DNA of 31,554 nucleotides. Source: a virus. Numbering within the stretch: the first letter of the stretch is position 1; each line of letters begins with the position of its first letter. Below, one piece after another: positions 20,468 through 29,101 of the stretch. Where the stretch lies: positions 1-31,554 of IMG/VR virus record IMGVR_UViG_3300048136_000083; one strand, written 5' to 3'. Below the pieces are notes generated by a model, which saw only the letters and a list, made by a program, of their open reading frames with translations, had not been told where the DNA came from and ran no database searches. A program made the translations under genes and the position numbers.

Positions 20468-20908
20468 ATGTCACATATTTCACAATTTGTACCTAAAGAT
20501 TCTCGTCCTTCTAAGGACAGAGTGTTAACTGAAAAGCAGCAGAAGTTTTTGGATTCTTTGGTATCTACAGGAGGTGATCCAAGACTAGCAGCAGAGCTTG
20601 CAGGATATGCAGAAGGAAGTCACTCCCAAGTCATAAAAAGTTTGCAACAAGAAGTGATAGATTTAGCCTCAAATATCCTTGCTCAGTCTGCGCCCCAAGC
20701 TGCCTTTAAGCTAGTGGAGGTTATGACTTCAGATGAAGCTATACCTCAAGTAAACACTAAGCTACAGGCGGCACAGACTATCCTTGATAGGGTAGGCATA
20801 TCTAAAACAGATAGGTTAGATGTTAACCACAATGTAGATGTCAATGCTGGTAGTTTATTTATACTTCCTGCCAAACAAGTAAATGATATTGAAGGTGAGT
20901 TAGATTAA
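20468..20908 (+). CDS. terS: Terminase small subunit
   Basis: 146 residues. The N-terminal SKDRVLTEKQQKFLDSLVST followed by GDPRLAAELAGYAEGSHSQV is the homeodomain-like DNA-recognition part of small terminases. The middle helices (QAAFKLVEVMTSDEAIPQVN, KLQAAQTILDRVGISKTDRL) match the oligomerisation region, and NHNVDVNAGSLFIL the usual C-terminal end. It recognises the packaging site and feeds DNA to the large subunit. It is first in the rightward operon, behind a strong promoter, and its stop overlaps the start of the large-subunit frame. Confidence 0.85.
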   Translation: MSHISQFVPKDSRPSKDRVLTEKQQKFLDSLVSTGGDPRLAAELAGYAEGSHSQVIKSLQQEVIDLASNILAQSAPQAAFKLVEVMTSDEAIPQVNTKLQAAQTILDRVGISKTDRLDVNHNVDVNAGSLFILPAKQVNDIEGELD

Positions 20909-22760
20909 GTTTCCAGAAACTAAACCTATACGCAGAGGAGCCAAGCCTTTTGGTTACAAGGTATCAGAAGATGGCTCTAAGCTTGTAGCAGTACCTGAAG
21001 CTATTCAACTACTGAAAGATACCATTGATGGTGTTATATCTGGAAAGATAGCAAGCTTGAGAGAAGCGAAAGAGATTATTGAAAACTATTCCGAAGATTC
21101 AACAATCTCTCACCAGACAGTCAGTAACTATGTTAAGAAGGCAAAAATTGAAGCAGGTCTTTTAGACCCTGATGCTCCTAAGAGACAATATAACTTTCAC
21201 TCAGCTACTAAAGCTAAGATGTCTGCACAGCGTTCTCTTAGAGAAAAGAAAAAGAAAGAGAAGAAGCTCCAATCAGAGTTAGCAACAGTAAGAACAAGTC
21301 TGAAGAAACAAGAAAGTATTCAGAGTAAGTTAGATGAACCAGCCGATACTTCTACTGTTGAAGGTAAAGTTGTAGATCTAGCAGATGTAGAAAAATTACC
21401 AGTAAACGTCCAAGAAGAAATAGCAGAAAGAAATGTCATATTCTCTCCTAACGAAGGGCCGCAGACAGACTTCTTAGCAGCCCCAGAAACGGACGTATTG
21501 TACGGTGGCGCAGCAGGGGGCGGTAAGTCCTATGCTATGCTCGTAGATCCCCTCAGATTCGCTCACAGGGCTGCTCATAGGGCGTTAATACTAAGACGCT
21601 CAATGCCTGAACTGAGGGAGCTTATAGATAAGTCTAGGGAGTTATATCCAAAGGCTTTTCCGGGATGTAAGTTCAGAGAGGTTGAAAAGATCTGGACATT
21701 TCCCAGTGGTGCTAAACTAGAGTTTGGATTCCTTGAGCGTGATGCAGACGTATACAGGTATCAAGGACAAGCATACTCTTGGATTGGTTTTGATGAGATT
21801 ACTCACTTATCAACAGAGTTTTCTTGGAACTACCTAGCATCACGATTGCGTACTACAGATTCTGAGATTACGCCATATATGCGTTGTACAGCTAACCCCG
21901 GTGGTGCTGGTGCGACATGGGTAAAGAAGCGTTATGTGAACCCATCAGAGCCTAATGAAAGCTTTACAGGCGATGATGGTTTGACACGACGCTTTATACC
22001 AGCCCGACTAGAAGACAATCCGTATCTTGCTAAAGATGGTAGATACGAACAAATGTTAAAAGCTTTGCCTGATGTACAGCGCAAGCAGCTTCTAGAGGGT
22101 AACTGGGACATTACAGAGGGTGCTGCCTTTACAGAGTTTGATGTAATGGAGCATGTTATTACACCCTTTGAGATTCCAGTAGGTTGGGAAAGAGTCAAGG
22201 GGATTGACTATGGTTATGCTTCTGAGAGTGCTTGTGTTTGGGGTTGTGTTGATCCCACTGATGGCACACTAATAATTTACAGAGAGCTATATCGCAAAGG
22301 ACTCACAGGCGTAGATTTGGCTCAGATGATTACGAACATGGAGCTACAAGATCCTTTTTCAGTACCCGGAGTGCTTGATACAGCGGCATGGAACAGAACA
22401 GGAACAACAGGCCCTACAGTTGGAGAGACGCTTCAACGAGCAGGGCACAAGCTGCGAAGAGCAGATAAAAATAGAATACAGGGTAAAATACAAATCCACG
22501 AATACTTACGAGTGCAGTCTAGTGGCAGACCAAAGATACAGATATTTAATAGCTGTCCCAACTTGATACGCGAACTCCAAAGTCTTCCTCTGGATAAATC
22601 TAACCCAGAAGATGTTGATACACATGCACCTGACCATGCTTATGATGCACTAAGATACTTAGTTATGTCAAGACCTAAAGTCAACGACATTTTTAGTCAG
22701 TTCAGAAACATGAGAATGGAACAGGCATACACACCCGTTGATGCGGAGTTTGGATACTAA
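20904..22760 (+). CDS. terL: Terminase large subunit with N-terminal recombinase-like domain
   Basis: ATPase motor and nuclease for DNA packaging. Walker A GGAAGGGKS (201-209), Walker B WIGFDEIT (293-300), nuclease motifs at VKGIDYGYAS and HAPDHAYDALRY. The frame is open from 20904 and its N-terminal part, RRGAKPFGYKVSEDGSKLVA then LREAKEIIENYSEDSTISHQ, resembles a serine-recombinase-type domain with helix-turn-helix seen in other phage terminases (from memory). There is no ATG, GTG or TTG before TTG 21057, which would cut this domain. AUU 20904, with AAGGTGAG four bases upstream and overlapping the small-subunit stop, is the likely start (618 residues). Frameshifting from terS is the alternative. 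Confidence 0.92.
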   Translation: MKFPETKPIRRGAKPFGYKVSEDGSKLVAVPEAIQLLKDTIDGVISGKIASLREAKEIIENYSEDSTISHQTVSNYVKKAKIEAGLLDPDAPKRQYNFHSATKAKMSAQRSLREKKKKEKKLQSELATVRTSLKKQESIQSKLDEPADTSTVEGKVVDLADVEKLPVNVQEEIAERNVIFSPNEGPQTDFLAAPETDVLYGGAAGGGKSYAMLVDPLRFAHRAAHRALILRRSMPELRELIDKSRELYPKAFPGCKFREVEKIWTFPSGAKLEFGFLERDADVYRYQGQAYSWIGFDEITHLSTEFSWNYLASRLRTTDSEITPYMRCTANPGGAGATWVKKRYVNPSEPNESFTGDDGLTRRFIPARLEDNPYLAKDGRYEQMLKALPDVQRKQLLEGNWDITEGAAFTEFDVMEHVITPFEIPVGWERVKGIDYGYASESACVWGCVDPTDGTLIIYRELYRKGLTGVDLAQMITNMELQDPFSVPGVLDTAAWNRTGTTGPTVGETLQRAGHKLRRADKNRIQGKIQIHEYLRVQSSGRPKIQIFNSCPNLIRELQSLPLDKSNPEDVDTHAPDHAYDALRYLVMSRPKVNDIFSQFRNMRMEQAYTPVDAEFGY

Positions 22761-24910
22761 TGGCAGAAAATACTTTAACAGCGAATGATATTTACTTTGG
22801 AGAAGTTGAGGGCGAACAGGGCCTAGAGCTTACTCTTGAAGAAAGTCTTCGTAATAATTTAGTAGGTCTTATTAATGACCGCTATGTTTCTGCTAAGACA
22901 GCTAGAGACTTAGATGAGCAACGATGGCTTACAGCCTATCACAATTATCGTGGTTTGTATGGTAAAAACACAAGGTTCCGTGAATCTGAGAAGTCTAGAG
23001 TATTTGTAAAAGTAACAAAGACCAAGGTGCTTGCAGCCTTTGGTCAACTTGTAGATGTAGTGTTCGGTGCGAATAAGTTTCCTATTGGTATCAGTGAAAC
23101 TAAGATGCCTGAAGGGACTCCTGAGTATGCACACATTCAACCCGGAATTGAAACATCTGAAGGCGAAGTACAAGAAGAAGAAGTAGAAAATCCGTTTGAC
23201 GTAGGTTTTGAAGGCGATGGTAAAGTACTAAAGCCGGGAGCAACTTACGGAACAGGTAAGTTTGAAGATATAAAATTAGATAAGCAAGCCGAAGAAAAAG
23301 GTATGCTTGCTGAAGGCCCCTCTCCAGACCCTAAAGCTCTTGAACTTAGTCCTGCACAAAAAGCTGCAAGACGCATGGAAAAACTTATACACGATCAGAT
23401 AGAGGAGTCTAACGGCGCTAGTGAAATTAGAAACGCATTATTTGAATCAGCTTTATTCGGCACAGGAATCGTCAAAGGGCCGTTCAACTTTAACAAAACA
23501 TTACACAGATGGACAGAAGGAGAGGGCGGTGATAGAACTTACTCTCCTGTGGATGTGCGGGTTCCTCGTTTGGAGTTTGTTAGCATCTGGGATTTCTTTC
23601 CAGACCCCAACGCAACAAATGTTAATGAATCCGAATATGTATTCCATCGACATAAAATGAATCGAACACAGCTTCGTAGTCTAGGTAAGATGCCTTACTT
23701 TGACAAAGAAGCTATACGTACTTGTCTCCAGATGGGGCCTAACTACGTAGAAGAAGATTATGAACAAGAACTGAAAGATGACAGCCGAAACGATGAATAC
23801 GGTGCATCTCAGTATGAAGTTCTAGAGTATTGGGGCGTGATGGATGCGGAATACTGTCGCCAAGTAGGTATGGAAATACCCGAAGATGTAGACGACCTAG
23901 ACGAAGTCCAAATTAATGCTTGGGTTTGTAATGGTCAAATGCTTCGCAGTGTTGTAAATCCATTCACCCCCTTCCGAATACCGTATCATTCTTTTAGCTA
24001 TGAAAAGAATCCCTATAGTTTTTTTGGTATTGGCGTAGCAGAAAACATGGATGACTCTCAAAAGATTATGAATGGTCATGCACGTATGGCTATTGATAAT
24101 CTTGCGCTATCGGGATCAGTTATTTTTGATGTTGATGAGACTGCTCTTGTGGGCGGTCAGAACATGGAAATATACCCCGGTAAGGTATTTAGGCGGCAAG
24201 CTGGTGTACCGGGACAGGCAATCAATGGCTTGAAGTTTCCTAACACCACTGTAGAAAACATGCAGATGTTTGACAAGTTCCGACAACTTGCAGACGAACA
24301 AACAGGTATTCCTTCGTACAGTCACGGTCAAACAGGCGTACAAAGCATGACACGTACTGCATCAGGTATGTCTATGTTGCTTGGTGCAGCTTCGTTGAAT
24401 ATTAAAACGGTAATTAAGAACCTTGATGACTTCTTATTGAAGCCTTTGGGCGAAGCATACTTTCAATGGAACATGCAGTTTTCAGATCGTAGATTAGGTA
24501 TTGAGGGTGATTTAGAAGTCAAGGCTACAGGCACAAATAGCTTAATGCAGAAGGAAGTACGAAGTCAACGCTTGACAATGTTCCTTCAGACCGCAGCTAA
24601 TCCTGCTGTTGCTCCGTTTATTAAGATGAACAAACTCATTAGTGAACTGGCATATAGTCTTGATCTAGACCCAGATGAACTAATGAATGACCCTGAAGAA
24701 GCTGCAATAATGGCTCAAATTATAGGAATGCAAAATGCTGGACAAACAGTTAGCCCGGAAGCTGGCCCCGCTGGTCAAGAACCCGGAGGTATGGGAGCCA
24801 CTCAAGGAGTACCTGAACAGCCTCAAGACCTTGGAGTTACAGGTACTGGTGGGGGCAACATCGGAACTGGAAATGTTCCGCAGTCAGGGGAAGATGAATT
24901 TTCTGGCTAG
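22760..24910 (+). CDS. Portal protein (head-tail connector)
   Basis: 716 residues, starting in a TAATG overlap with terminase. Portal dodecamers form the DNA gate at one capsid vertex. Recognisable parts: AKTARDLDEQRWLTAYHNYR near the N-terminus, RRMEKLIHDQIEESNGASEI, FVSIWDFFPDPNA, a stretch with FRIPYHSFSYEKNPYSFFGI, SHGQTGVQSMTRTASGMSML and a helical part before the end, all fitting podovirus portals of the marine T7-like/P22-like type. The last about 55 residues are Gly/Pro/Gln-rich and probably disordered. They are also the region overlapped by the next gene in another frame. Confidence 0.9.
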   Translation: MAENTLTANDIYFGEVEGEQGLELTLEESLRNNLVGLINDRYVSAKTARDLDEQRWLTAYHNYRGLYGKNTRFRESEKSRVFVKVTKTKVLAAFGQLVDVVFGANKFPIGISETKMPEGTPEYAHIQPGIETSEGEVQEEEVENPFDVGFEGDGKVLKPGATYGTGKFEDIKLDKQAEEKGMLAEGPSPDPKALELSPAQKAARRMEKLIHDQIEESNGASEIRNALFESALFGTGIVKGPFNFNKTLHRWTEGEGGDRTYSPVDVRVPRLEFVSIWDFFPDPNATNVNESEYVFHRHKMNRTQLRSLGKMPYFDKEAIRTCLQMGPNYVEEDYEQELKDDSRNDEYGASQYEVLEYWGVMDAEYCRQVGMEIPEDVDDLDEVQINAWVCNGQMLRSVVNPFTPFRIPYHSFSYEKNPYSFFGIGVAENMDDSQKIMNGHARMAIDNLALSGSVIFDVDETALVGGQNMEIYPGKVFRRQAGVPGQAINGLKFPNTTVENMQMFDKFRQLADEQTGIPSYSHGQTGVQSMTRTASGMSMLLGAASLNIKTVIKNLDDFLLKPLGEAYFQWNMQFSDRRLGIEGDLEVKATGTNSLMQKEVRSQRLTMFLQTAANPAVAPFIKMNKLISELAYSLDLDPDELMNDPEEAAIMAQIIGMQNAGQTVSPEAGPAGQEPGGMGATQGVPEQPQDLGVTGTGGGNIGTGNVPQSGEDEFSG

Positions 24911-24968
24911 ATTAGAGACTTTACCTGCTCAAGTAGAAGAAGCACTTAATAGGAAAGAATATGAATAA
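24735..24968 (+). CDS. Small phage protein overprinted on portal 3' end
   Basis: 77 residues in a different frame, 176 bases of which lie inside the portal gene. The sequence reads like a real folded protein: APLVKNPEVWEPLKEYLNSL, then ELQVLVGATSELEMFRSQGK and LARLETLPAQVEEALNRKEY. The pattern of an NPxWxxL start and a QGK followed by LxxLxxLP matches small proteins that follow the portal gene in other tailed phages (from memory). Codons in the overlapped part look less typical than the portal's. The start ATG 24735 has GGAATG upstream. A shorter product from ATG 24895 is possible. Confidence 0.6.
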   Translation: MLDKQLARKLAPLVKNPEVWEPLKEYLNSLKTLELQVLVGATSELEMFRSQGKMNFLARLETLPAQVEEALNRKEYE

Positions 24969-25797
24969 AAATGATGAAAGGTTTGATCCTGTAAAAGGTT
25001 ACATAGATATGTACCGTACATTTGAGCGTAGTCTTGCAGCAGCAGAGTCTAATGAGCAACGTGAAACTATTAAGAAAAATTTTATTAAAGATACCAGTAA
25101 TGTAAGCGATATGACTAAGATTGCTGCGATGAAAGAAATAGATAAGGAGCTTATGGCTCGTGAAGGAAAAGCTAAAGGCGGTAAGTTTCCAGATCTTACA
25201 GGCGATGGAGAGGTTACTAAGGCAGATGTCCTAAAGGGGCGTGGAGTATTTAACGAAGGTGGCTCTATGTTGATGCCTACAGAAGGTATGCCAGTAGACA
25301 CCTACCCTAACATCCCTGATGATGAAATGGACGAAGCAATGGCTTCACAACTTCCAGATGATGAAATGGAAGAAGATTATATTAAGTACGTCATGGATGA
25401 ATCCCTTGACGATGAAGAACAAATGTATTTAGCAGGTGTGTTACAAGACGATCCAAGACTATCAGACATCTTGGACAAAGTAATTACAGTTGCTTCAGAA
25501 TTTTCGGGTGCTGGCGAAGTAGACGGCCCCGGAACTGGTGTATCAGATTCTATCCCCGCTCGTTTGAGCGATGGTGAGTTTGTATTTACCAGAAAAGCAA
25601 CCGACCAGATTGGTGCAGACAATCTCCAAGTAATGATGGATGATGCTGAACGCGCTTATGATGGCGGTTATCAAATGAAGGCTATCGGTGGTTATATGCA
25701 AGAAGACCCTGAACAAGAAAAGAATCCCATGAGTGTAACTGATGAGGAAATCAAAAAACTTATGATGGGTGCAAATAAGATGCCTAGCCTTCAATAA
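24961..25797 (+). CDS. Virion-associated protein with SDSIPARLSDGEFV motif
   Basis: 278 residues, acidic. The motif at about 189-213, GPGTGVSDSIPARLSDGEFV followed by FTRKA, is found in many marine phage virion proteins and probably marks a structural or processing region. Residues 78-91 (DLTGDGEVTKADVL) look like an EF-hand/dockerin calcium loop. An acidic internal repeat (IPDDEMDEA, LPDDEMEED) lies at 118-140. Position between portal and scaffold suggests a head or internal virion protein. The precise function is unknown. Confidence 0.75.
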   Translation: MNKNDERFDPVKGYIDMYRTFERSLAAAESNEQRETIKKNFIKDTSNVSDMTKIAAMKEIDKELMAREGKAKGGKFPDLTGDGEVTKADVLKGRGVFNEGGSMLMPTEGMPVDTYPNIPDDEMDEAMASQLPDDEMEEDYIKYVMDESLDDEEQMYLAGVLQDDPRLSDILDKVITVASEFSGAGEVDGPGTGVSDSIPARLSDGEFVFTRKATDQIGADNLQVMMDDAERAYDGGYQMKAIGGYMQEDPEQEKNPMSVTDEEIKKLMMGANKMPSLQ

Positions 25798-25804
25798 TTT
25801 TCAC

Positions 25805-25875
25805 GGCTACCTTGGTAAGACAAGCCCCATAGACTCGACGGAGTTAATATGGCTACCTTGCAAGACACAAGCCCC
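25805..25875 (+). repeat. Duplicated 24-base leader segment before scaffold gene
   Basis: GGCTACCTTGGTAAGACAAG with CCCC (25805-25828) recurs as GGCTACCTTGCAAGACACAA with GCCCC (25851-25875). Each copy is followed by a GGAG and an ATG: GGAGTTAATATG at 25849 and GGAGATTGAGAAATG at 25893. The first ATG opens a frame (MATLQDTSPAKEIEK) out of phase with scaffold. Confidence 0.65.
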
Positions 25876-25892
25876 GCGAAGGAGATTGAGAA

Positions 25893-26726
25893 ATGTCAGA
25901 AGTACAACAAGAGGAAACACCTAATCCATACAACGCTAAGAAAGCTTGGCATACGCCAGACAAGCCTAGTATGGGAAGTGCAGACGGTTTATTTTACGAG
26001 CCACAGCAAGAACAGGCTACCCCTGAAGAGGCCCCTGTAGAACAAGAAGCTGAACCTCGAAAAAGAACTAACTATAAAAAGCGATACGATGATCTAAAGA
26101 AACATTATGATCAAAAGCTTTCTGAGTTTAAGCAAAAGGAAGAAGAACTTTTAGCTATGGCTCAGTCAGCACAACCTCGTTATGAACCGCCTAAGTCTGA
26201 AGAAGAGTTAGAAAGTTTTAAACAGGAGTATCCTGATTTGTATAACACTGTTGAGTCTGTAGCACATATGCAGAGTCAGCGGCAGGTTGCAGATCTTGAA
26301 GCACAACTACAGTCTATGCGGCAACGTGAGTCTGAAGTAATGCGACGAGAAGCTGAGACTACATTGAAGCAACGTCATCCAGACTTTGAAGACATCAGAG
26401 GGGATGAAGAGTTTCATTCGTGGGCTAAGGAGCAACCAGAGCAAATTCAGGATTGGGTATATAATAACCCAGATAATGTTGCTTTGGCTTCAAAAGCTAT
26501 TGATCTGTACAAGTTGGAAAGAGGCATTACTCAAACAAAATCACAGCCCAGACAAAAACAACAGGGAAGTGCAGCAGACATGGTATCAACCAAAACAACT
26601 AACATTGATGCTGGACAACCTAAAATCTGGACTGAACGGGAAATCGCTGCTATGTCCCTAGATCAGTTTGATAGACACGAAGAAGAAATCAAGCAGGCAA
26701 TGATAGAGGGTCGCGTAGTAGCATAA
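25893..26726 (+). CDS. Capsid scaffolding protein
   Basis: 277 residues, acidic, Gln/Glu-rich and helical, with no Cys: typical of scaffolds that shape the procapsid and then leave. Features: a disordered N-terminus (EQATPEEAPVEQEAEPRKRT), a coiled coil (DLKKHYDQKLSEFKQKEEEL and ADLEAQLQSMRQRESEVMRR), the central HPDFEDIRGDEEFHSWAKEQ and VYNNPDNVALASKAIDLYKL, and a basic-acidic C-terminus expected to bind capsid protein. It lies directly before the capsid gene, as in T7 gp9-gp10. Confidence 0.88.
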   Translation: MSEVQQEETPNPYNAKKAWHTPDKPSMGSADGLFYEPQQEQATPEEAPVEQEAEPRKRTNYKKRYDDLKKHYDQKLSEFKQKEEELLAMAQSAQPRYEPPKSEEELESFKQEYPDLYNTVESVAHMQSQRQVADLEAQLQSMRQRESEVMRREAETTLKQRHPDFEDIRGDEEFHSWAKEQPEQIQDWVYNNPDNVALASKAIDLYKLERGITQTKSQPRQKQQGSAADMVSTKTTNIDAGQPKIWTEREIAAMSLDQFDRHEEEIKQAMIEGRVVA

Positions 26727-26755
26727 TTAATTTGTGTTATTAGGAGAATATTAAC

Positions 26756-27745
26756 ATGGCTTTTAATGTAAGTGACCAATTTTTTGAACCGTCAACTGAT
26801 ACAGATGCAAACTTTGCGAATTCTGTATCAGGTCAGACTAATTCATTTTTCCTACCTAAAGTTTATTCCAAGCAGGTATTAAACTTTTTCCGTAAGGCTT
26901 CTGTAATTGAAGCAATCACTAACACGGACTATGCTGGTGAAATTGCAGCATTCGGTGATAGTGTTCGCATCATCAAAGAGCCTGAAATTACTGTTTATCA
27001 GTATGAGCGTGGTCAAGACGTAACTCAGACCAAGCTGACCGACCAAGAAGTAACTTTGGTTGTTGACACTGCAAACGCATTTAAGTTTATCGTAGATGAC
27101 ATTGAAACAAATATGTCTCACGTTAACTTCCGTGACGTTGCTACGTCTTCAGCAGCTTACTCTTTGCGCGATGCTTTTGACCAAGGCGTTCTAGCTTCTA
27201 TGTTCGCTGGTGTATCTAGCTCTGGCCCTGACCATGTAATTGGTGCAGACGCTGCTGCTGGTACTGGCGGTGTAGCTGAAACCACTGCTTCCGTAGACCT
27301 TTTGGGTAGCGACGGCACTGGTGTAGACGCTATTGACCTGATGGCTCGTATGGCACGATTGCTGGACGATCAAAACATCCCTGAAGAAGGCCGATGGTTT
27401 GTAGCTCCTCCTTCGTTCTACGAAGAGCTATCACAGTCTGGATCTAAGTTACTGTCTGTAGACTTCAACGCTGGTCAAGGCTCTATCCGTAACGGTTTGG
27501 TAAGCTCTGGCAAGTTGCGTGGGTTTGATATGTACAAGTCCAACAACATTGCTGCTACCTCTACCGCTTCTGGTAAAGTAATGGCTGGTCATATGTCTTC
27601 TACGGCTACTGCTCAAACAATCACCAGCACTGAGGTTCTTCGTGACCCAGATAGCTTTGGTGACATTGTTCGTGGTTTGCACGTATACGGTGCTAAGGTA
27701 CTTCGCCCCGAAGCGATGGTATCTGCATTCTACACTGTAGACTAA
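26756..27745 (+). CDS. Major capsid protein
   Basis: 329 residues; strong start signal (AGGAG). It has the usual sequence of this capsid group: FFLPKVYSKQVLNFFRKASV, then ITNTDYAGEIAAFGDSVRII, a beta-rich EITVYQYERGQDVTQTKLTD, IDLMARMARLLDDQNIPEEG, RWFVAPPSFYEEL and the end HVYGAKVLRPEAMVSAFYTV. It should adopt the HK97 fold and form the icosahedral shell. Codons are the most regular of the window, as expected for high expression, and a terminator follows. No sign of a decoration domain or frameshifted long form. Confidence 0.92.
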   Translation: MAFNVSDQFFEPSTDTDANFANSVSGQTNSFFLPKVYSKQVLNFFRKASVIEAITNTDYAGEIAAFGDSVRIIKEPEITVYQYERGQDVTQTKLTDQEVTLVVDTANAFKFIVDDIETNMSHVNFRDVATSSAAYSLRDAFDQGVLASMFAGVSSSGPDHVIGADAAAGTGGVAETTASVDLLGSDGTGVDAIDLMARMARLLDDQNIPEEGRWFVAPPSFYEELSQSGSKLLSVDFNAGQGSIRNGLVSSGKLRGFDMYKSNNIAATSTASGKVMAGHMSSTATAQTITSTEVLRDPDSFGDIVRGLHVYGAKVLRPEAMVSAFYTVD

Positions 27746-27753
27746 ACAAGTTT

Positions 27754-27782
27754 GGGGGCTGCTTAGGTGGCCCCCTTTCTTC
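27754..27782 (+). terminator. Terminator after the capsid gene
   Basis: GGGGGC (27754-27759), ten-base loop, GCCCCC (27770-27775), then TTTCTTCTC. A strong GC stem with a modest T-run right after the capsid stop, in the position of the T7 late terminator. Partial read-through would lower expression of the tail genes relative to capsid. Confidence 0.8.
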
Positions 27783-27796
27783 TCTTGGAGATTTTA

Positions 27797-28009
27797 ATGC
27801 CTCAGATTGGATCAGAAAAAAACTCAGTAGTTCTTCGTAGCGGTCAACGCAACAAAGGGCGTACACTTGGAGTAACAGGAAGTTTTTATAAAACTGAAAA
27901 CAAAGCAAAGTACGATTCAAACTGGGATAGAATCTTTGGCAAAAAACATCAAACAGAATTTGATATTGCTAGGGAAAAAAGTAAAACATTCTCAATGGAG
28001 CAAGACTAA
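27797..28009 (+). CDS. Unknown 70-residue basic protein
   Basis: Start at ATG 27797 with TTGGAG upstream. Sequence: MPQIGSEKNSVVLRSGQRNK, then GVTGSFYKTENKAKYDSNWD and RIFGKKHQTEFDIAREK. Directly follows the capsid terminator and overlaps the next gene by one base. The place is typical for a small head or tail accessory protein; no known domain. Confidence 0.65.
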   Translation: MPQIGSEKNSVVLRSGQRNKGRTLGVTGSFYKTENKAKYDSNWDRIFGKKHQTEFDIAREKSKTFSMEQD

Positions 28010-28191
28010 TGGATTATGGAAAAAAGAAGATGATGGGCGGCGGCTACAACATGATGATGGAAGAAGATAAAAAGAAGCCACGTACAGGCGCTGCTATGGG
28101 CCGCATGATGTATGGTCATGGCGGTAAAGCTTCCTCTGATATTTATGCAATGGAAGCTGCTTGCAACAAAATGGCAAAAAGAACAAAATAA
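28009..28191 (+). CDS. Small Met/Gly/Lys-rich protein
   Basis: 60 residues: MDYGKKKMMGGGYNMMMEED, then GAAMGRMMYGHGGKASSDIY. Eleven or so Met residues and Gly-rich loops make it look disordered. Short proteins of this composition are seen in marine phage structural operons (impression). It is flanked by one-base overlaps on both sides. Confidence 0.6.
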   Translation: MDYGKKKMMGGGYNMMMEEDKKKPRTGAAMGRMMYGHGGKASSDIYAMEAACNKMAKRTK

Positions 28192-28334
28192 TGAAGGTAG
28201 AAGCACCTAAAGGCTATCACTGGATGAAGTCTGGTAAGTCTTATAAGCTTATGAAAGATCCTAAAGATGGGTACAAGGCTCACAAGGGCGCAAGTAAGTC
28301 AGCAAACTTTGAGGTTCAAAAGGTACATAAATAA
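28191..28334 (+). CDS. Unknown 47-residue protein
   Basis: MKVEAPKGYHWMKSGKSYKL, then KDGYKAHKGASKSANFEVQK. It begins in a TAATG overlap with the preceding stop and ends in the same way with the next gene, which supports translation. Aromatic and basic; the PKGYHWM and HKGASKSANFEVQ segments appear conserved in other marine phage small proteins (from memory). Confidence 0.65.
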   Translation: MKVEAPKGYHWMKSGKSYKLMKDPKDGYKAHKGASKSANFEVQKVHK

Positions 28335-29101
28335 TGGCAACATATCTAGATCTGGCAAATGAACTCCTTCGAGAGATGAATGAAGTTGAACTTACCAGTT
28401 CTAGCTTTGCTTCTGCTGTGGGTATTCAACAGCATGTTAAAGATTCGATCAATAGAGCGTATCTTGATATTGTCAATGAAGAACCACAGTGGCCTTTTTT
28501 AGCTTTGAATCTTAGTGGTGAAACAGATCCAATGTACGGTAATGTCTATGTAGAGACAGTAGCAGGACAGCGTTGGTACAACTTAAAGCCTGCTAGTTCT
28601 TCATTAGTTACCGACTACGGCTATATAGATTGGGATAACTTTTATTTAACTACAGTGGGTGTGAGCGGAGAGACTGCTCCTTATGAGGCTCGTAACTTAC
28701 GTTTTACTACTATTGAAGAATGGAAAGACTATCGACGTATTTCAGAAAACTTAGATGACGCAGATACGCAACAGTATGGCATACCGGATCGTGTAATTAA
28801 AAGTCCTGATAATCGTAAGTTTGGTCTTAGTGCTATACCAGATAAAGTATATCGTATTTGGTTTTATGCTTATACATTACCTACAGAGCTTTCAGCATTT
28901 GGAGACGAGACAGTATTTCCAAATACTTACAAGCCTGTACTACTGAACAGGGCTAGATATTATATTTATCAATTTAAAGAAAGCCCACAGTTTTCTGCAT
29001 TTGCTCTTGAAGACTACAAGCGTGGTCTGCGTTTGATGAAGCTAAACTTAATGGAACCAACTCCGGGTTATTTCAAAGATGATCGCATGAGGTTTATCTA
29101 A
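28334..29101 (+). CDS. Tail adaptor, tail tubular protein A-like
   Basis: 255 residues. A helical N-terminus (YLDLANELLREMNEVELTSS, QHVKDSINRAYLDIVNEEPQ) is followed by WPFLALNL, GQRWYNLKPASSSLVTDYGY and IDWDNFYL. A C-terminal helix part (LLNRARYYIYQFKESPQFSA, YKRGLRLMKLNLMEPTPGYF) is typical of the gp11-like (T7) adaptor that sits between portal and nozzle in podoviruses. It overlaps the nozzle gene by one base. Confidence 0.78.
   Translation: MATYLDLANELLREMNEVELTSSSFASAVGIQQHVKDSINRAYLDIVNEEPQWPFLALNLSGETDPMYGNVYVETVAGQRWYNLKPASSSLVTDYGYIDWDNFYLTTVGVSGETAPYEARNLRFTTIEEWKDYRRISENLDDADTQQYGIPDRVIKSPDNRKFGLSAIPDKVYRIWFYAYTLPTELSAFGDETVFPNTYKPVLLNRARYYIYQFKESPQFSAFALEDYKRGLRLMKLNLMEPTPGYFKDDRMRFI

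Noticed and set aside
25849-26040. 63-codon frame overlapping the scaffold start
   Set aside because: It has a good start signal but its body is an out-of-frame reading of scaffold. Kept only as part of the leader-duplication finding.
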